The notes: a model not told the origin generated them from the letters alone. Counted from the stretch's first letter, positions 10,720 to 21,991 are shown. The stretch: DNA of 64,000 bases from Primulina eburnea (GCF_022965805.1 NC_133105.1:25244978-25308977); one strand, 5' to 3'. Translations and numbers: made by a program.

Positions 10720-12260
10720 AGTAGAGGAGAAGAGTGGGGGGGAGAAAAGTTAAATTTTTCCTGCTAAGGCATCGCCTAGCAGAGGAGTAGAGGGTGAGGT
10801 ATAGAATATTTATTTTCCTGCTAAGGCATCGCCTAGCAGAGGAGCACAGTTGAGGATGAGAAAAATTTTATTTTCCTGCTAAGGCCCGACCTAGCAGAGG
10901 AGTTAGAGGGTGCAGGTGGTGAATTTTTATTTTTCTGCTAAGGCCCGGCTTAGCAGAGGAGTTAGAGGGTGAGGGTGGTGAATTTTTATTTTCCTGCTAA
11001 GGCCCGACCTAGCAGAGGAGTTAGAGGGTGGATGTGGTGAAGTTTTATTTTCCTGCTAAGGCCCGACCTAGCAGAGGAGTTAGAGGGTGGAGGTGTTGAT
11101 TTTATTTTCCTGCTAAGGCCCGGCTTAGCAGAGGAGTTATGAGATGATGATGTGAGAGTTTGATTTTTCCTGCTAAGGCCCGGCTTAGCAGAGGAGTTAG
11201 AGGGTCGAGGTGTTGATTTTATTTTCCTGCTAAGGCATCGCCTAGCAGAGGAGTTAGAGGGTGGGCGCGTTGAATTTTATTTCCTGCTAAGGCCCGGCTT
11301 AGCAGAGGAGTTAGAGGGTGGAGGTGTTGATTTTATTTTCCTGCTAAGGCCCGGCTTAGCAGAGGAGTTAGAGGATGGAGGTGTTGATTTTATTTTCTTG
11401 CTAAGGCATCACCTAGCAGAGGAGTTAGAGGGTGGGCGCGTTGAATTTTATTTTCCTGCTAAGGCCCGGCTTAGCCGGTTTAGCAGAGGAGTTAGAGGGT
11501 GGAGGTGTTGATTTTATTTTCCTGTTAAGGCCCGGCTTAGCAGAGGAGTTAGAGGGTGGAGGTGTTGATTTTATTTTCCTGCTAAGGCACCGCCTAGCAG
11601 AGGAGTTAGAGGGTGGCGCGTTGAATTTTATTTTCCTGCTAAGGCCCGGCTTAGCCTGCTTAGCAGAGGAGTTAGAGGGTTGAGGTGTTGATTTTATTTT
11701 CCTGCTAAGGCCCGGCTTAGCAGAGGAGTTAGAGGGTGGAGGTGTTGATTTTATTTTCCTGCTAAGACACCGCCTAGCAGAGGAGTTAGAGGGTTAGCGC
11801 GTTGAATTTTATTTTCCTGCTAAGGCCCAGCTTAGCAGAGGAGTTAGAGGGTGGATGTGTTAATTTTATTTTCCTGCTATGGTATCGCCTAGCAGAGGAG
11901 TTAGAGGGTGGGCGCGTTGAATTTTATTTTTCATCTAAGGCATCGCCTAGCAGAGGAGTTAGAGGATGGAGGTGTTGATTTTATTTTCCTGCTAAGGCAT
12001 CGCCTTGCAGAGGAGTTAGAGGATGGAGGTGTTGATTTTATTTTCCTGTTAAGGTATCATCTAGTAGAGGAGTTAGATGGAGGAGTTGAATTTTATTTTC
12101 CTGCTAAGGCATCGCCTAGCAGAGGAGTTAGAGGGTGGGTGCGTTGAATTTTATTTTCCTGCTAAGGCATCGCCTAGCAGAGGAGTTGAGGGTGGAGGTG
12201 TTGAATTTTATTTTCCTGCTATGAACTATTTTAGCAGAGGAGTCATGGGCACGGGGAAGT
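10720..12260 (+). repeat. Hairpin tandem array in element C (about 26 units of about 57 bp)
   Basis: Head-to-tail units, each with a core CTGCTAAG-GCCCGG-CTTAGCAG (arms shown by hyphens), then AGGAGTTAGAGGGTGG and a spacer GTTGATTTTATTTTC. A second core variant, CTGCTAAGGC-ATC-GCCTAGCAG, also pairs. Unit starts are seen roughly every 55-60 bp, e.g. 10763, 10818, 10874, 11339, 11577, 11815 and 12154. Two units (near 11455 and 11635) have an extra 8-10 bp in the loop. Open frames across it are repeat artefacts. It replaces the position of pol. Confidence 0.92.
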
Positions 12261-12359
12261 GGAAACTATTTCCCTTCAAAAGCTTAGTAGAGGACCTTGA
12301 AGATGGGGGCGACGAGGGCATACTGTGTTAGAAAAAATTATTTCGTTTTTCGTTAACGA

Positions 12360-13110
12360 ACAATGTTTGCCGCTGCGAAAATTACGGGGGGATGGGGCGA
12401 GCAGGTGAGGGGAGCGGGGCGAGCACGCAGCAGGCGTGAAGGCAGGCGAGCGTCGAGAGGGCGAGGGAGAAGCGCGGCACTCGAGGGCAAGAGCGGAAGG
12501 CGGGCGAGCGTGGCGCTTGGGCGAGCAGGAGGTGCGCCGGGAGAGCTACGGTGAAGCTCGGGCGAGCAAGATGCGCGGCACGGGGCGAGCGTGGGCGAGC
12601 AGGAGGTGCGCCGGGCGAGCTAGGGTGAAGCTCGGGCGAGCAAGATGCGCGGCGAGCTGCTGTGGCGCGGTGGGCGAGCTGCTGTGGGCGAGATTCTGCG
12701 CGCGGTGGGCGAGCTGCTGTGGCGTGCTGGGCGAGCTGCTGCGTGCGGTGGGCGAGCTGCAGTGGGCGAGCTGCTGCGCACGGTGGGTGAGCTGTTGTGG
12801 CGTGGTGGGCGAGCTGCTATGGGCGAGCTGCTGTGGGCGAGTTGGCAGGCAGGGCAGGCGCGCTGTGGGCGAGCTGCTGCGTGCGGTGTGCGAGCTGTTG
12901 TGGGCGAGGACGAGCTAGCGAGCGTGGCGCTTGGGCGAGCAGGAGGTGCGCCGGGCGAGCGGGGGTGAAGCTTTGGGCGAGCGTGAATCTTTGGGCGAGC
13001 AGGAGGTGCGCCGGGTGAGGCGATGGTGGAGCGGTAGCTTGGGCGAGGCGGGGCCGGGCACGCTGGGTGAAGCGGTAGCTCGGGTGATGGCGAGGTGATG
13101 ATGAAGCGGT
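12360..13110 (+). repeat. GC-rich GGGCGAGC repeat domain of element C
   Basis: Very GC-rich block built from short repeats such as GGGCGAGC(TGCTGTG) and GAGCAGGAGGTGCGCCGGGC. Several overlapping open frames on both strands are low-complexity by-products. Its composition contrasts sharply with the AT-rich surroundings. It lies between the hairpin array and the 3' LTR. Confidence 0.8.
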
Positions 13111-13244
13111 GCTAGGATTACGATTTGATTTGAGTCCAAATTTTTGGGGACTGACGAACGGCTGGAAGATAATGCACAACTCGCACCCGGTAACCCGAGG
13201 ACAGCACGACTAATCGAACTTCGAACCTGCGATTCAGTTCGACT

Positions 13245-13262
13245 CGGGAAGGGGGAGACTGG
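13245..13262 (+). other. Polypurine tract of element C
   Basis: Purine-rich GGGAAGGGGGAGACTGG directly precedes the 3' LTR. This is the expected position for plus-strand priming. Confidence 0.8.
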
Positions 13263-13577
13263 TGATACCCCATGGATGAGCCCATTACCCCTAGCCCAAA
13301 TGGAAGACAGGCCCATCAAGAGCCCAGGTATTCTCTTATAAATACTCGGTTTGATTGTTAATTCATTCATTGGATATTGTTTTCAGCAGCACCCTTAGCT
13401 GCTCCCCCCATATATCCTCAGTCTCTGACTTGAGCGTCGGAGGGGCTACGCCAGGACACCCTCCTGGCCCCCTCCTAACGATCTTATTTGTGATTTCAGG
13501 CTCGGGATAATTTCAAAACCTGCGTCTGGACTAGTGACACTTGCTGGAACCGGACCCTAAATTTCCCGTGAGTATCA
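13263..13577 (+). repeat. Element C 3' LTR
   Basis: 315 bp, TGATACCCC...GAGTATCA, nearly identical to the 5' LTR, and followed by the ATTAT target duplication at 13578-13582. Confidence 0.92.
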
Positions 13578-14979
13578 ATTATAATTGTTTTTATTGAAAG
13601 ATGTAAATGAATCTTTTCAATCTTTATACAGAGAGATGTGTTTGTAATTGGTGGTGGTTCTTTGTCAGAATTTGAAGTTAATGTCACAGCTTCCCTGAAA
13701 TTGGAATATGTAAAGCTGGTAATGGAGGGCTCGTCTGAATCAGGCGGTAATTTACCAGCTTCTTCTTTTCAACAGTGATTCTGACATTGTGAATTCAACT
13801 TAAGAAATCAAATTTAATAGACAAATCCTTTTAATGTGTACTCATAATATATCACGTTGTGTTTGAACGTCAAAATAATATGAAAGTAGCATGATGAGTT
13901 AAAAGGCTCAGTTATATCAATAGTGATGTTTCATTCTTTGAATTATTCACCTCGTGATATAATATTAGTTTGTCTTGCGGGGAATTTATCAATTTTTTTC
14001 ATGCAATCAACTCTTGCACTGTTTAAATTTGGTTTAGTAGGTTCTTTGTATGGTTGATAGGAAAAGATACCTCCATGAAGTTGGGGCAAACCAAACTTCG
14101 AGTAAAAATTCAGCCCATCACATTATTTGTTTACGGGATAAGGTTCAAATTCTTTATCAGTCAAGTTAATTGGTGAATTTTAGTTATATTCCTTCAATGT
14201 CTGTAGGTTATTGCTAGTCGCAACTCGTTATCAATCTGTATAATCTCAGTAGAGGAAACTGAAAATTTCATGATGTGTTGTTCTTGAGCAGGTGATTAGG
14301 AGGCATGATATTGATAATTGATGTCATCAAATATTATATGGATGTTTTAGAAGGGCACTGACATGTTGTTCCTGATAGCAATAAATTCTGACTGATTCGT
14401 CCGACTCTTCATTATTCTATAGTGAATATATTCATTTAGTTATATTCGGCAGTCCTCATTGAAGAGAAGTGGGGCTAATTAATTCTAAGATTTTGGAAGG
14501 GAGCAATCTTTAATGCACGCTTTCATTAGTACATGTTTTTGCATCTCTTTGGTCCTATAATGCGTTAATTCTTTGAGAAATATTTGTTCCTAAGATCCAT
14601 AGTTCCCGAGTGAAGTTAGAACACATGGCAAATAATTGACTTTTGAGAGGCAGGAATAGTTGATGTTTGTGCGCTGACATTTATGACTGATGCTAGATTG
14701 ATCATTAAAATGTCTACTCTGGAATGCATTAAAGTTGATTGCATTTTTCTTCTGTTTTCAGGTGCTTTGCATGCAGAATTCATTGCACAAAAATCAGAAG
14801 GAATGCCACGAGTCTTGATTTCCCTTGGTTAGCTTGTTGATGGAGATGTGTGTAAGGCTATGGGGAAGTCTCTCATGGGAGCTCTGCTCACAATACAAAG
14901 TGGAGCTGCAAACAGCAGTAGGCACAACCCATTATCAGGATCTTGCTCTGATACCAACCGTACTTCTTTACTACTTAAA

Positions 14980-15603
14980 GTATGCAAAAAATAAAATTTT
15001 TATATTTATTTAATTTCATAATTCTTAACTTTAAAACTTAATAATTACCTAATTAATATTTTCAAAAATTACAATAAATAAACTCAAAAAATTCAAAAAT
15101 TGCGGATTTAAAAATTCAAATACTGATTATTTTAAGGCATAAAAATTAATCGTGTCAAACATCCACAAAATATGTCAAAGCGAAACTAAAAAATAATTTT
15201 TTTCCCAACTATAAGTAAAATAAAATAAATTAGAGTTTAAAGAAATTTTAACATGCATAAAGACTCATAAACTACAAGGCCATCGGGCGTGCACTGCCTA
15301 CTGTCCTAGCTTGCTCACTTTTCATCGCCTCCAGCCTCCTCAACGTTATCATCTGCATCAATCAAGTCTAGTAAGTCTAAAGACTCAACATGCATAAAAT
15401 GTGAGTAGCAAATACTACATAATAAAGAAAATCATGAAAATTAAACATAATTTATACGTAAAATAAATTAGGCATAAATAAATATGAACTGACTTTCCTG
15501 CATAAATAATACCATAAAACGTGCTTCGTTCTTGACATTACATAAATTTAATCATTTTGCGTAGAGTTCTGCTCATTAAAATGTGGCACCATAACATAAT
15601 TCG
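14980..15603 (-). repeat. AT-rich remnant with an inverted LTR-like block
   Basis: No gene. The reverse complement of about 15280-15395 (tgagtctttag...actagacttgatt..., then a 'gtgagcaagctaggacagtag' block) resembles the 3' part of the family A LTR (18228-18340), but in opposite orientation and clearly diverged. It is probably an old relative of family A in a head-to-head arrangement. Confidence 0.45.
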
Positions 15604-18550
15604 TGTAGAATCCGTAATTAGACTGCGTATAAGCCATGCATAATTATAGTATTTTAAATTTAATTGACTTCATTGCATGAGTATTTAAGTGTTTTCTTTG
15701 AACTTAATTATTTGATCCAGTAGTTTAGATTTTTCTCTTTTCAGTTAATTCGGTGAGGCCGGACCGGGGTTGGAGTATAGAGATAAAATTTAGTAAGAAA
15801 ACATTTTCCAAAATTTATTTAAGATAAATAATGAGTAAATTTATTGTAAAAGAAGGTTTAAGGAATTAATTTAAATAAGTTGAAATAAGTAGTAAATAAA
15901 GTTCAATAATTAAATCCTTAATTCTCTAAAATATTTAATGGGAAGATAAAACACTAAAGATTAAAAATGCAATATTTAAGAGATAGTTTCCCTCCATTTT
16001 ATATGAAATTATCTGCCCCTTCTTTTATTTAAAAAGATTTTATTAGTTGGCAATTCATTTCTTAATTATCCTTCCCTTAAAAATTTCTAGGTAAATATTC
16101 TCCTAACTTTTAAATCCCTACCAATTAATTAATTAAGCACTATTTCTCCCTTGCACCTAGACACCATGATCGACCCTATGCACCCCAATATCCCCTCAAA
16201 ATCTTTGATATTATTCTTGTTTCCTATCTAGCAATTAAACTAGGATAGAAAGATTATTCTCCTCCCTTTATCTTGCAATCTTCCCATATATTTTCCCTAG
16301 CCTTCCTCCCCATCACAACCACCGAAAATTGGAGAGAATTCAGAGCATTTCAGAGAGGGAAAAACCGTGAGAAAAGTAGAGAAAACAAGAGGGAAAAATC
16401 GAAGGAAAGCTAGGTAGAAAAGTGCACTCCGTCTCCTCCGCGCCGTATCGTCTATTCTTTTCGTTTTTCTTTCAAACGAAAACCAAGGTATGTTTATAAT
16501 CTTTCTTGCTCTTCAATCAAGTCCTACTATTATTTTTAAACATCACTTGTACATGATTTTATACAAGAAAACCGAAATATACATCAAGCCTTTTCGAAAT
16601 GCATGTGCAGATTTTTTTTCGACTTTCATGGCAGCTTCACGGTTTTCTCAAGTTTTGTGGTTTTAGGTGGATGGTTCGATTCCAAGCTCACTAGGCTACA
16701 TCTAGACACATACTAGGGTATGTCAAGACGGTAATGGTCCATTCAAACAAGCCCCATACATGACAAAAATCGAAAATAAAAGCAGCTTCTCTTCCGTGCC
16801 ATTTATGTTTCGAAATTCTGTGTGTGCTGTCAAAGGAGAAAGGATCTGATCTTGGTTGTCCCAAGGGCCTATAGCCATGGTTAGATCACTTCTCTAGCAT
16901 GTCTAAGACGTGACTAAGTTGCCCTTTTGGTGGCTTGTTCCATGGTACGCCGGTTTTTAAATCAAAAGCAAGAACATCCACCTTCCCTTCTCGGCCCTTC
17001 GGTTTTTGACAGCACTTGTGCTTCGAGTTTTGTGGAATGGTATGGATCTTGTTTGGCCTATGGCCCTTAGCCACGGTTCATCCCCTACCACTGGATGTCT
17101 AAATCGTGCCATGGTCAATGAAATGGCCACTGGAACGACACAAGACAACGAACGAAGCGGAACCCCCCAAGCGCGCAGATTTCGTTCTTGGCTAGGGGTG
17201 TGGTCGTGTTTCTGGTGTGGTTCGGATTGTGGCTGGCCTAGGGCCATTAGCCATGGTTCAAATCATTCCTTGGGATGTTGTGGAGAGGCTCTGGTCGGTG
17301 GTTCAAGCCCCAATGGCCAAAAGTCTCGCAAACGACGCGATGCAAGCGAAGTCGCTGCTGCTGGAATTTGACAGCAACTTGTTGTGACGGTTTGGAGGCT
17401 CGTTCGAGTTCTTGGTTCGCTTTTAGCCTATGGCCTTGGACTGGACAGTGCCTCATCGAGTTAGGAAGGCCACTTTTTTGGTCGTTCGTGATTCGGATCA
17501 TTTTTGAAGTCGTACGGGAATTTACGGTGCGATGTGCCAAATTGACTCTCGAAAGAGCATTTCATGTTTTGGCCTCCATTTCACCTAAATTTCGACCCTC
17601 ATCATTTTAGGAGCATAAATTCACAATTTTAAGCGTATTTTAATCATGACGTTACGTTGGTTCAGTGTTGATTCGCGTTGGTTCGGAGTCATGATTAAAT
17701 ACGAAGTCGTTAGTAGTAATTGTCACATTTTCAAACTTAATTGCATAGTTTGGTCAAGAAAAATCTATTGCATATTTTTCATGGCATATTTAGGTCGCAG
17801 CGAGCCTGGGGACGATCCAATCCAGTTGGTAAAATAATACAGGATATTTCTTTTTGCCATTTAATTTTATTACGTGCATAAAATAGAAAATACTTATTTT
17901 TGAGATTTATGCGATATTGCTTGTGGTCAATCATGGGAGTATTATTTTACACGGTCGATAGTGACCGATCAGTTCAGTTTTGTACTACCCGGTCGCCAGT
18001 GACCGATCAGTTCAGTTTGGTAACCCGGTCGCCAGTGATCGGACAGTTCAGTTCAGTGCAGAGGCCACATGCGTAGACCATAATCTCAACAGAAAATTAT
18101 TACAAATTATTTCAGTACAGGGCTCCAAGGAGCAAACCCTTTTACCATGATTATGCAGTTCAAGTTATGCACGTATTATAATTGCTCAGTACATAGTATT
18201 TACTCGTTACCTACGATATATGCATGCTGAGTCTTTAGGCTCACTAGACTTGATTGTTGTAGGTACTGATGAGCATGGGGCCGAGGGCGGGGACCAGTGA
18301 GCCAGCTTGGGTCGGCAGTAGTGGCACTCGAGGACCTCATTTTCAGCACTTACCATTTTATGCAAACATTTTTATCCGTTGTTGAACATTTATAACTTGT
18401 TATTTTTGCAAACAAATATTTACTTCCGCTGCCATTTTGAATATCAGACCTTGTTTATCGGTTTAGTTACGAATGAGGCATTTTAATTATTTAAAAAGAA
18501 AATTTTAAATTTTTCGCAAATTTTCAAGCAAGGATTTTCGGGCCTTCACA
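15604..18550 (+). mobile_element. Family A LTR, copy 2 (about 2.9 kb, left edge uncertain)
   Basis: From about 17090 rightward it matches copy 1 (1-1548), and it ends GGGCCTTCACA at 18550. A possible left end is TGTAGAATCC at 15604, because ATTCG precedes it and ATTCG also follows the right end (18551-18555). A 5-bp match can arise by chance, so the left limit is tentative. A leader-like region with donor-like CAAG/GTATGT lies near 16487. No protein is encoded. It may be a solo LTR. Confidence 0.5.
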
Positions 18551-18564
18551 ATTCGTTTGATCAA

Positions 18565-20119
18565 TGTTGCGACTTTGATTGTTGCACTCCCAAGAGCAGG
18601 TTGTCCACAAGTAATATAATTCGGTGAGTCCGAATATCGTATCCACAGGGAAGCTAAGGTAATTACAAGTCCACTACAATGTCTTTTTGTTTTGTTTTTG
18701 TTTTTTTTTTTTTAATTTTAATTGTTTGAATATTTAATGGGTAAATTTTAATTGTTCAAATTTTAATTTAAGTAGTTGAGATTAAAGGATCCACTCTTGG
18801 TATTTTAATAAAGTTAACATTAACGAACAATATTGAAATCTACTTAATAAAATGGTTCCAATATATTAAATAATCATATTTATATTATGTTATAAATTAT
18901 TATCTCATAAATATATAATATATACCAAAACTTATAAATGTGGTCAAGTATTTATTGTGCTATATATATATATATTTGTAAACACTAAATCAAGGTTCCC
19001 ACTTTAAATGGTTGGTAAAACCAAACTAACATTTAAATGGTACCAAGAAAATATTATTATGATATATTTATATATATTAAATCAAGGAATCCAAGTTAAA
19101 TGGTTGGTAAAACCAAACTAACATTTAAATGGTTCCAAGAATTTAATATTATAATATATTTATATATAATAAATCAAGGCATCCACTTTAAATGGTTGGT
19201 AATACCAAACTAACATTTAAATGGTTCCAAAAATTTAGTGTAACATATAGCAACAATAAATCAAAACTCCCACTTATAAGTAGGGTATAAAAATGCTTAA
19301 AGAAATAAATATAACATAAACAATAAATAATGATTAAATAATATAAAACATAGATTCTTACCTTTTAGTAACCTTATTATCATGCCAAGAGCTTCACCTT
19401 ATCATCTCAACTTTAGGAAGTTAGCTATTGAAATTAACATGCTAATTATATTTAAATGAAGAAATAAAAGAAAAATATAGAGAGAAATATTATGAACTCA
19501 AAGGTTTGTTCATAGAATGAGGGATATCTCAATACATTACAATGCACCACTATTTATAGCCAAATTTGGGGAGACAATCCACAAATAAAATATTATTTTT
19601 TACACATAAGTCTTCATTGGTGTTCCAAGAAATTAATATTATACTACACATCACTTTTGAAAATCTTCTTCTCCGAATTTGCTTCTTCACATAAAATGAA
19701 ACATGTGGATAATTGAGTTGTCTAGTTGTGGTATTTTTTTTAGAATATTTGACAATGTAATTTGAGAGATATGGTCAAAATACTAGAGCATGGTAAAACT
19801 GCCACTCCTTTGGTAACTTTAATTGTTGCTTAATTTGATCCCACTTGTGAGAGGATTTTTTTCTCATGCTTGTCAACAATATTGTAGATATTATAATCAA
19901 CTTTCTACAGGTCCAAGAATCATCTTAATCCATTTGAAACTCCAAGTTTATTCTTGTTTTATCGAACCTGTAAAAAATAGTAAAAACTTGTAATCAAATA
20001 ACAACTTATATTTTATACAATTTATTATAAAACATATAATATTTAAACATTTAATAAAACAAAAACTATATATGTATATTATAAAACATTTAATTAATGT
20101 ACAATTTTTATATTTATCA
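18565..20119 (-). repeat. Element B 3' LTR
   Basis: 1555 bp, TGTTGCGACTTTG...ATATTTATCA in + orientation, matching 29867-31163 joined to 39043-39303. Contains three or four copies of a 'taaatggttggtaa(a/t)accaaactaacatttaaatgg'-type direct repeat (18990-19240), T tracts and a short AT microsatellite. It is followed at 20120 by the CACCTCCCAACC complement of a purine tract. Confidence 0.93.
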
Positions 20120-21353
20120 CACCTCCCAACCAGCTTATTGCTAGTCCCTAGCAATTTAAGCGTTAATAGCAATACAAAACATATTGATTAATTTAAATAG
20201 AAATGCAATCAGAACTATCTAAGTGTTTAAATTAAATTTGAAAACTGTCAAAGTTATATCAAGATCATTATAATTATAATTTATGAAATAATCTGAACTG
20301 ATCAATTCAAAGCTTGTTTTCAGGTAGTTAAATGTACATGGCCTTCAGAAATTCCTAATAAGAGTCTCAACTCCATATTCTCACAAGTTAATAAGTGTTT
20401 CAATTTATGGGAATGATTTCTCTCATGGAGTTGGAATACAGATACATGCTCAGGAAAATGGTTTACAGAATGCAGACAGACAAACGAGCCAAACTAATCA
20501 AAAGATAGGAAATCCATTGATTTAAAATCCAGTTGTTCTTATTATATATATTTTTTTTCCTGATTTTTTTTACATCATGAAATCAGACTAAGTTTATGCT
20601 TCTTGATCACATATTCATTTAATTTGTACAATGTATTTCTCTCTTTCTTTCTTTTTTTACTTTTTTTTTTATTTGTATTTTTATGAGAGATAAATGGGTC
20701 GCAGCATGTAACTTAAAAATTACATAGATCTTCAACTTCTTTCTTTTTTTTTTTTTTTTTTTTTCAGGAAATATCAATTTTTTTTTCAAAATAAGAACAC
20801 AAGATCTAAACAATAGATAGCCTCTCTGGTGATCAATAAAGGCTCGCAAGCTGTTTACTCAATCCTCTCCACTCACTCACAAAATATGTGTGAGTTTAAA
20901 AATTTTAGGCACTTTTATCAGGTATATCATGGGCCACATACTTTAATAACTGATTTTATCACAATGGTTAATCATTCAAAAAGATTTCATAAATCATATA
21001 TTTATAGTGATCAAAATATTAAAATTGACTTTTTTTTTTCAAATAAAAATTAAACATCCTTAGATAGATTAATACATTTTTTAATTTAAACCTTTCAAAT
21101 ATGTAATGTATGATCTTTTTGCAAAAATTACAAAGATACAAGCAATAAACATGATTGTATTATAAAATAATATATATATTTTTATTTTTTAAATTTATTT
21201 TTATAAGTTTGTTCTCCCCCCAATCAGAATATGACATTGTCCCTAATGTCAAAATAACTATTAATAGAGAGTACATAATGAAAGAGATATCACCTGGAAT
21301 TTTATTGAAGATAACAAACTGAAACAAACGCAAACCAATCCACGACGTTTGAA
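20120..21353 (-). other. Element B 3' untranslated region
   Basis: No supported gene. It contains long T-rich tracts (about 20640-20765). A C-run, GTTCTCCCCCCAATCAG, near 21211 gives a purine tract on the element strand and resembles the internal purine tracts seen in Athila/Tat elements. Confidence 0.6.
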
Positions 21354-21991
21354 TCAATGATCCAACTTCCTTTTCTTACTGCTTGATTGCGACCAATTGA
21401 TATTTTCAATCATCGGATCAGGCTTATGAACAAAAGCTTCCAAATCATCAATTAATTGGTCGGCAGTCGAAGCACAGATGAGCATCCGTCGTGAATTTTC
21501 TGAAATGAAATTCTGTTCCACAGCTTTATCAAGAAATGTCAACAAACTGTCATAATAGTTATTGATATTCAACAAGCCCACGGGTTTATTATGGATATTA
21601 AGTTGTGCCCAAGAAACAGTGTGAAAATTTCTTCTAATGTACCAAAACCACCTGGTAGTGCGATAAAAGCATCAGAATTTTCAATCATTTGAGTGATTCT
21701 TTCATATATAGAATAAACTTTTAATTCCTCCCCAATCGTAACACCTGTAATATTTCCTTCAGCTAAAGCTATAGGAATAACACTCAAAACCTGACTACCT
21801 CCAAGATGAGCAGATGTTGAAACAGATCCCATTAACCCAATATTACCTCCCCCATATACCAAGTGAAATTTTCTCTCAGCCAATATCTTTCCAAGATTAT
21901 TCGCTGCTTCTACAAACACTTCATTTTTTCCAGGACTCGACCCACAAAATACACAAATATTTTTCAATGTTTGTGTAGAGGATCCAGCCAT
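21354..21991 (-). pseudogene. Captured LOG-like cytokinin riboside 5'-monophosphate phosphoribohydrolase
   Basis: About 212 codons from MAGSSTQTLKN (ATG at 21991) to a stop at 21354, close to the usual LOG length. LOG enzymes release active cytokinin bases from their ribotides. Visible family motifs are VFCGSSPGKN, HLVYGGGNIGLMG and the signature PGGFGTLEE. Past a frameshift near 21620 come KPVGLLN-type sequence (GLLNINNYYDSLLTFLDKAV) and a LOGL10-like tail (CASTADQLIDDLEAF, HKPDPM). The Lys usually following the Arg of the M-H-x-R-K motif is replaced (YERITQM). Plant LOG genes have several introns; none is present here, which suggests capture through an mRNA. It lies in element sense between the integrase/extra ORF and the 3' LTR. 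LOG membership is strong; activity is doubtful. Confidence 0.88.

Larger units (their letters stand above)
8000..13577 (+). mobile_element. Element C: non-autonomous Tat-type Ty3/gypsy retrotransposon
   Basis: Complete 5.58 kb element with two LTRs of about 320 bp, inverted LTR ends TGATAC/GTATCA and an exact 5-bp target duplication ATTAT (7995-7999 and 13578-13582). It has a primer site, gag, protease, a hairpin tandem array, a GC-rich repeat domain and a polypurine tract. Reverse transcriptase, RNase H and integrase are absent, so it must have moved using proteins from a relative. It lies in the same orientation inside an intron of the broken host gene. The Tat assignment comes from the TGGCGCC-type primer site and the Gag/protease style. 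Confidence 0.9.
7626..14979 (+). pseudogene. Broken host gene of unknown identity (three exons)
   Basis: Three exon-like blocks join in one reading frame. Exon A ends at 7799 (...LQLEDM, donor ATG/GTTAGC). Exon B is 13632-13746 (acceptor TATACAG, begins RDVFVIGGGSLSEF, donor GCG/GTAATT). Exon C is 14762-14979 (acceptor TTTTCAG, contains EFIAQKSEGMPRVLISLG, donor AAA/GTATGC). The A/B junction is phase 0, and B/C shares a Gly codon. Exon C has an in-frame TAG right after VLISLG while similar-looking coding continues beyond it, which indicates inactivation. The first intron would be about 250 bp without element C. I do not recognise the family. Upstream and downstream exons are not visible. Confidence 0.6.

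Noticed and set aside
11432..12331. Repeating frames with FIFLLRPGLAEELEGG units
   Set aside because: Translation of the 57-bp (19-codon) array; no start context or homology expected.
12436..13370. Several open frames of 60-160 codons on both strands (alternating Cys/Gly/Ala/Trp or Pro/Ser-rich)
   Set aside because: They arise from the GC-rich GGGCGAGC repeat, which rarely contains stops. Composition is low-complexity and all phases are open.
17006..17610. Overlapping frames on both strands of the family A LTR
   Set aside because: Copy 1 has different breaks in the same frames, and no domain or start context is visible.
1..18550. Family A copies as the two LTRs of one 18.5 kb element
   Set aside because: Sequence after copy 1 is copia coding sequence with no primer site, and the region between holds unrelated elements with their own TSDs and host exons.
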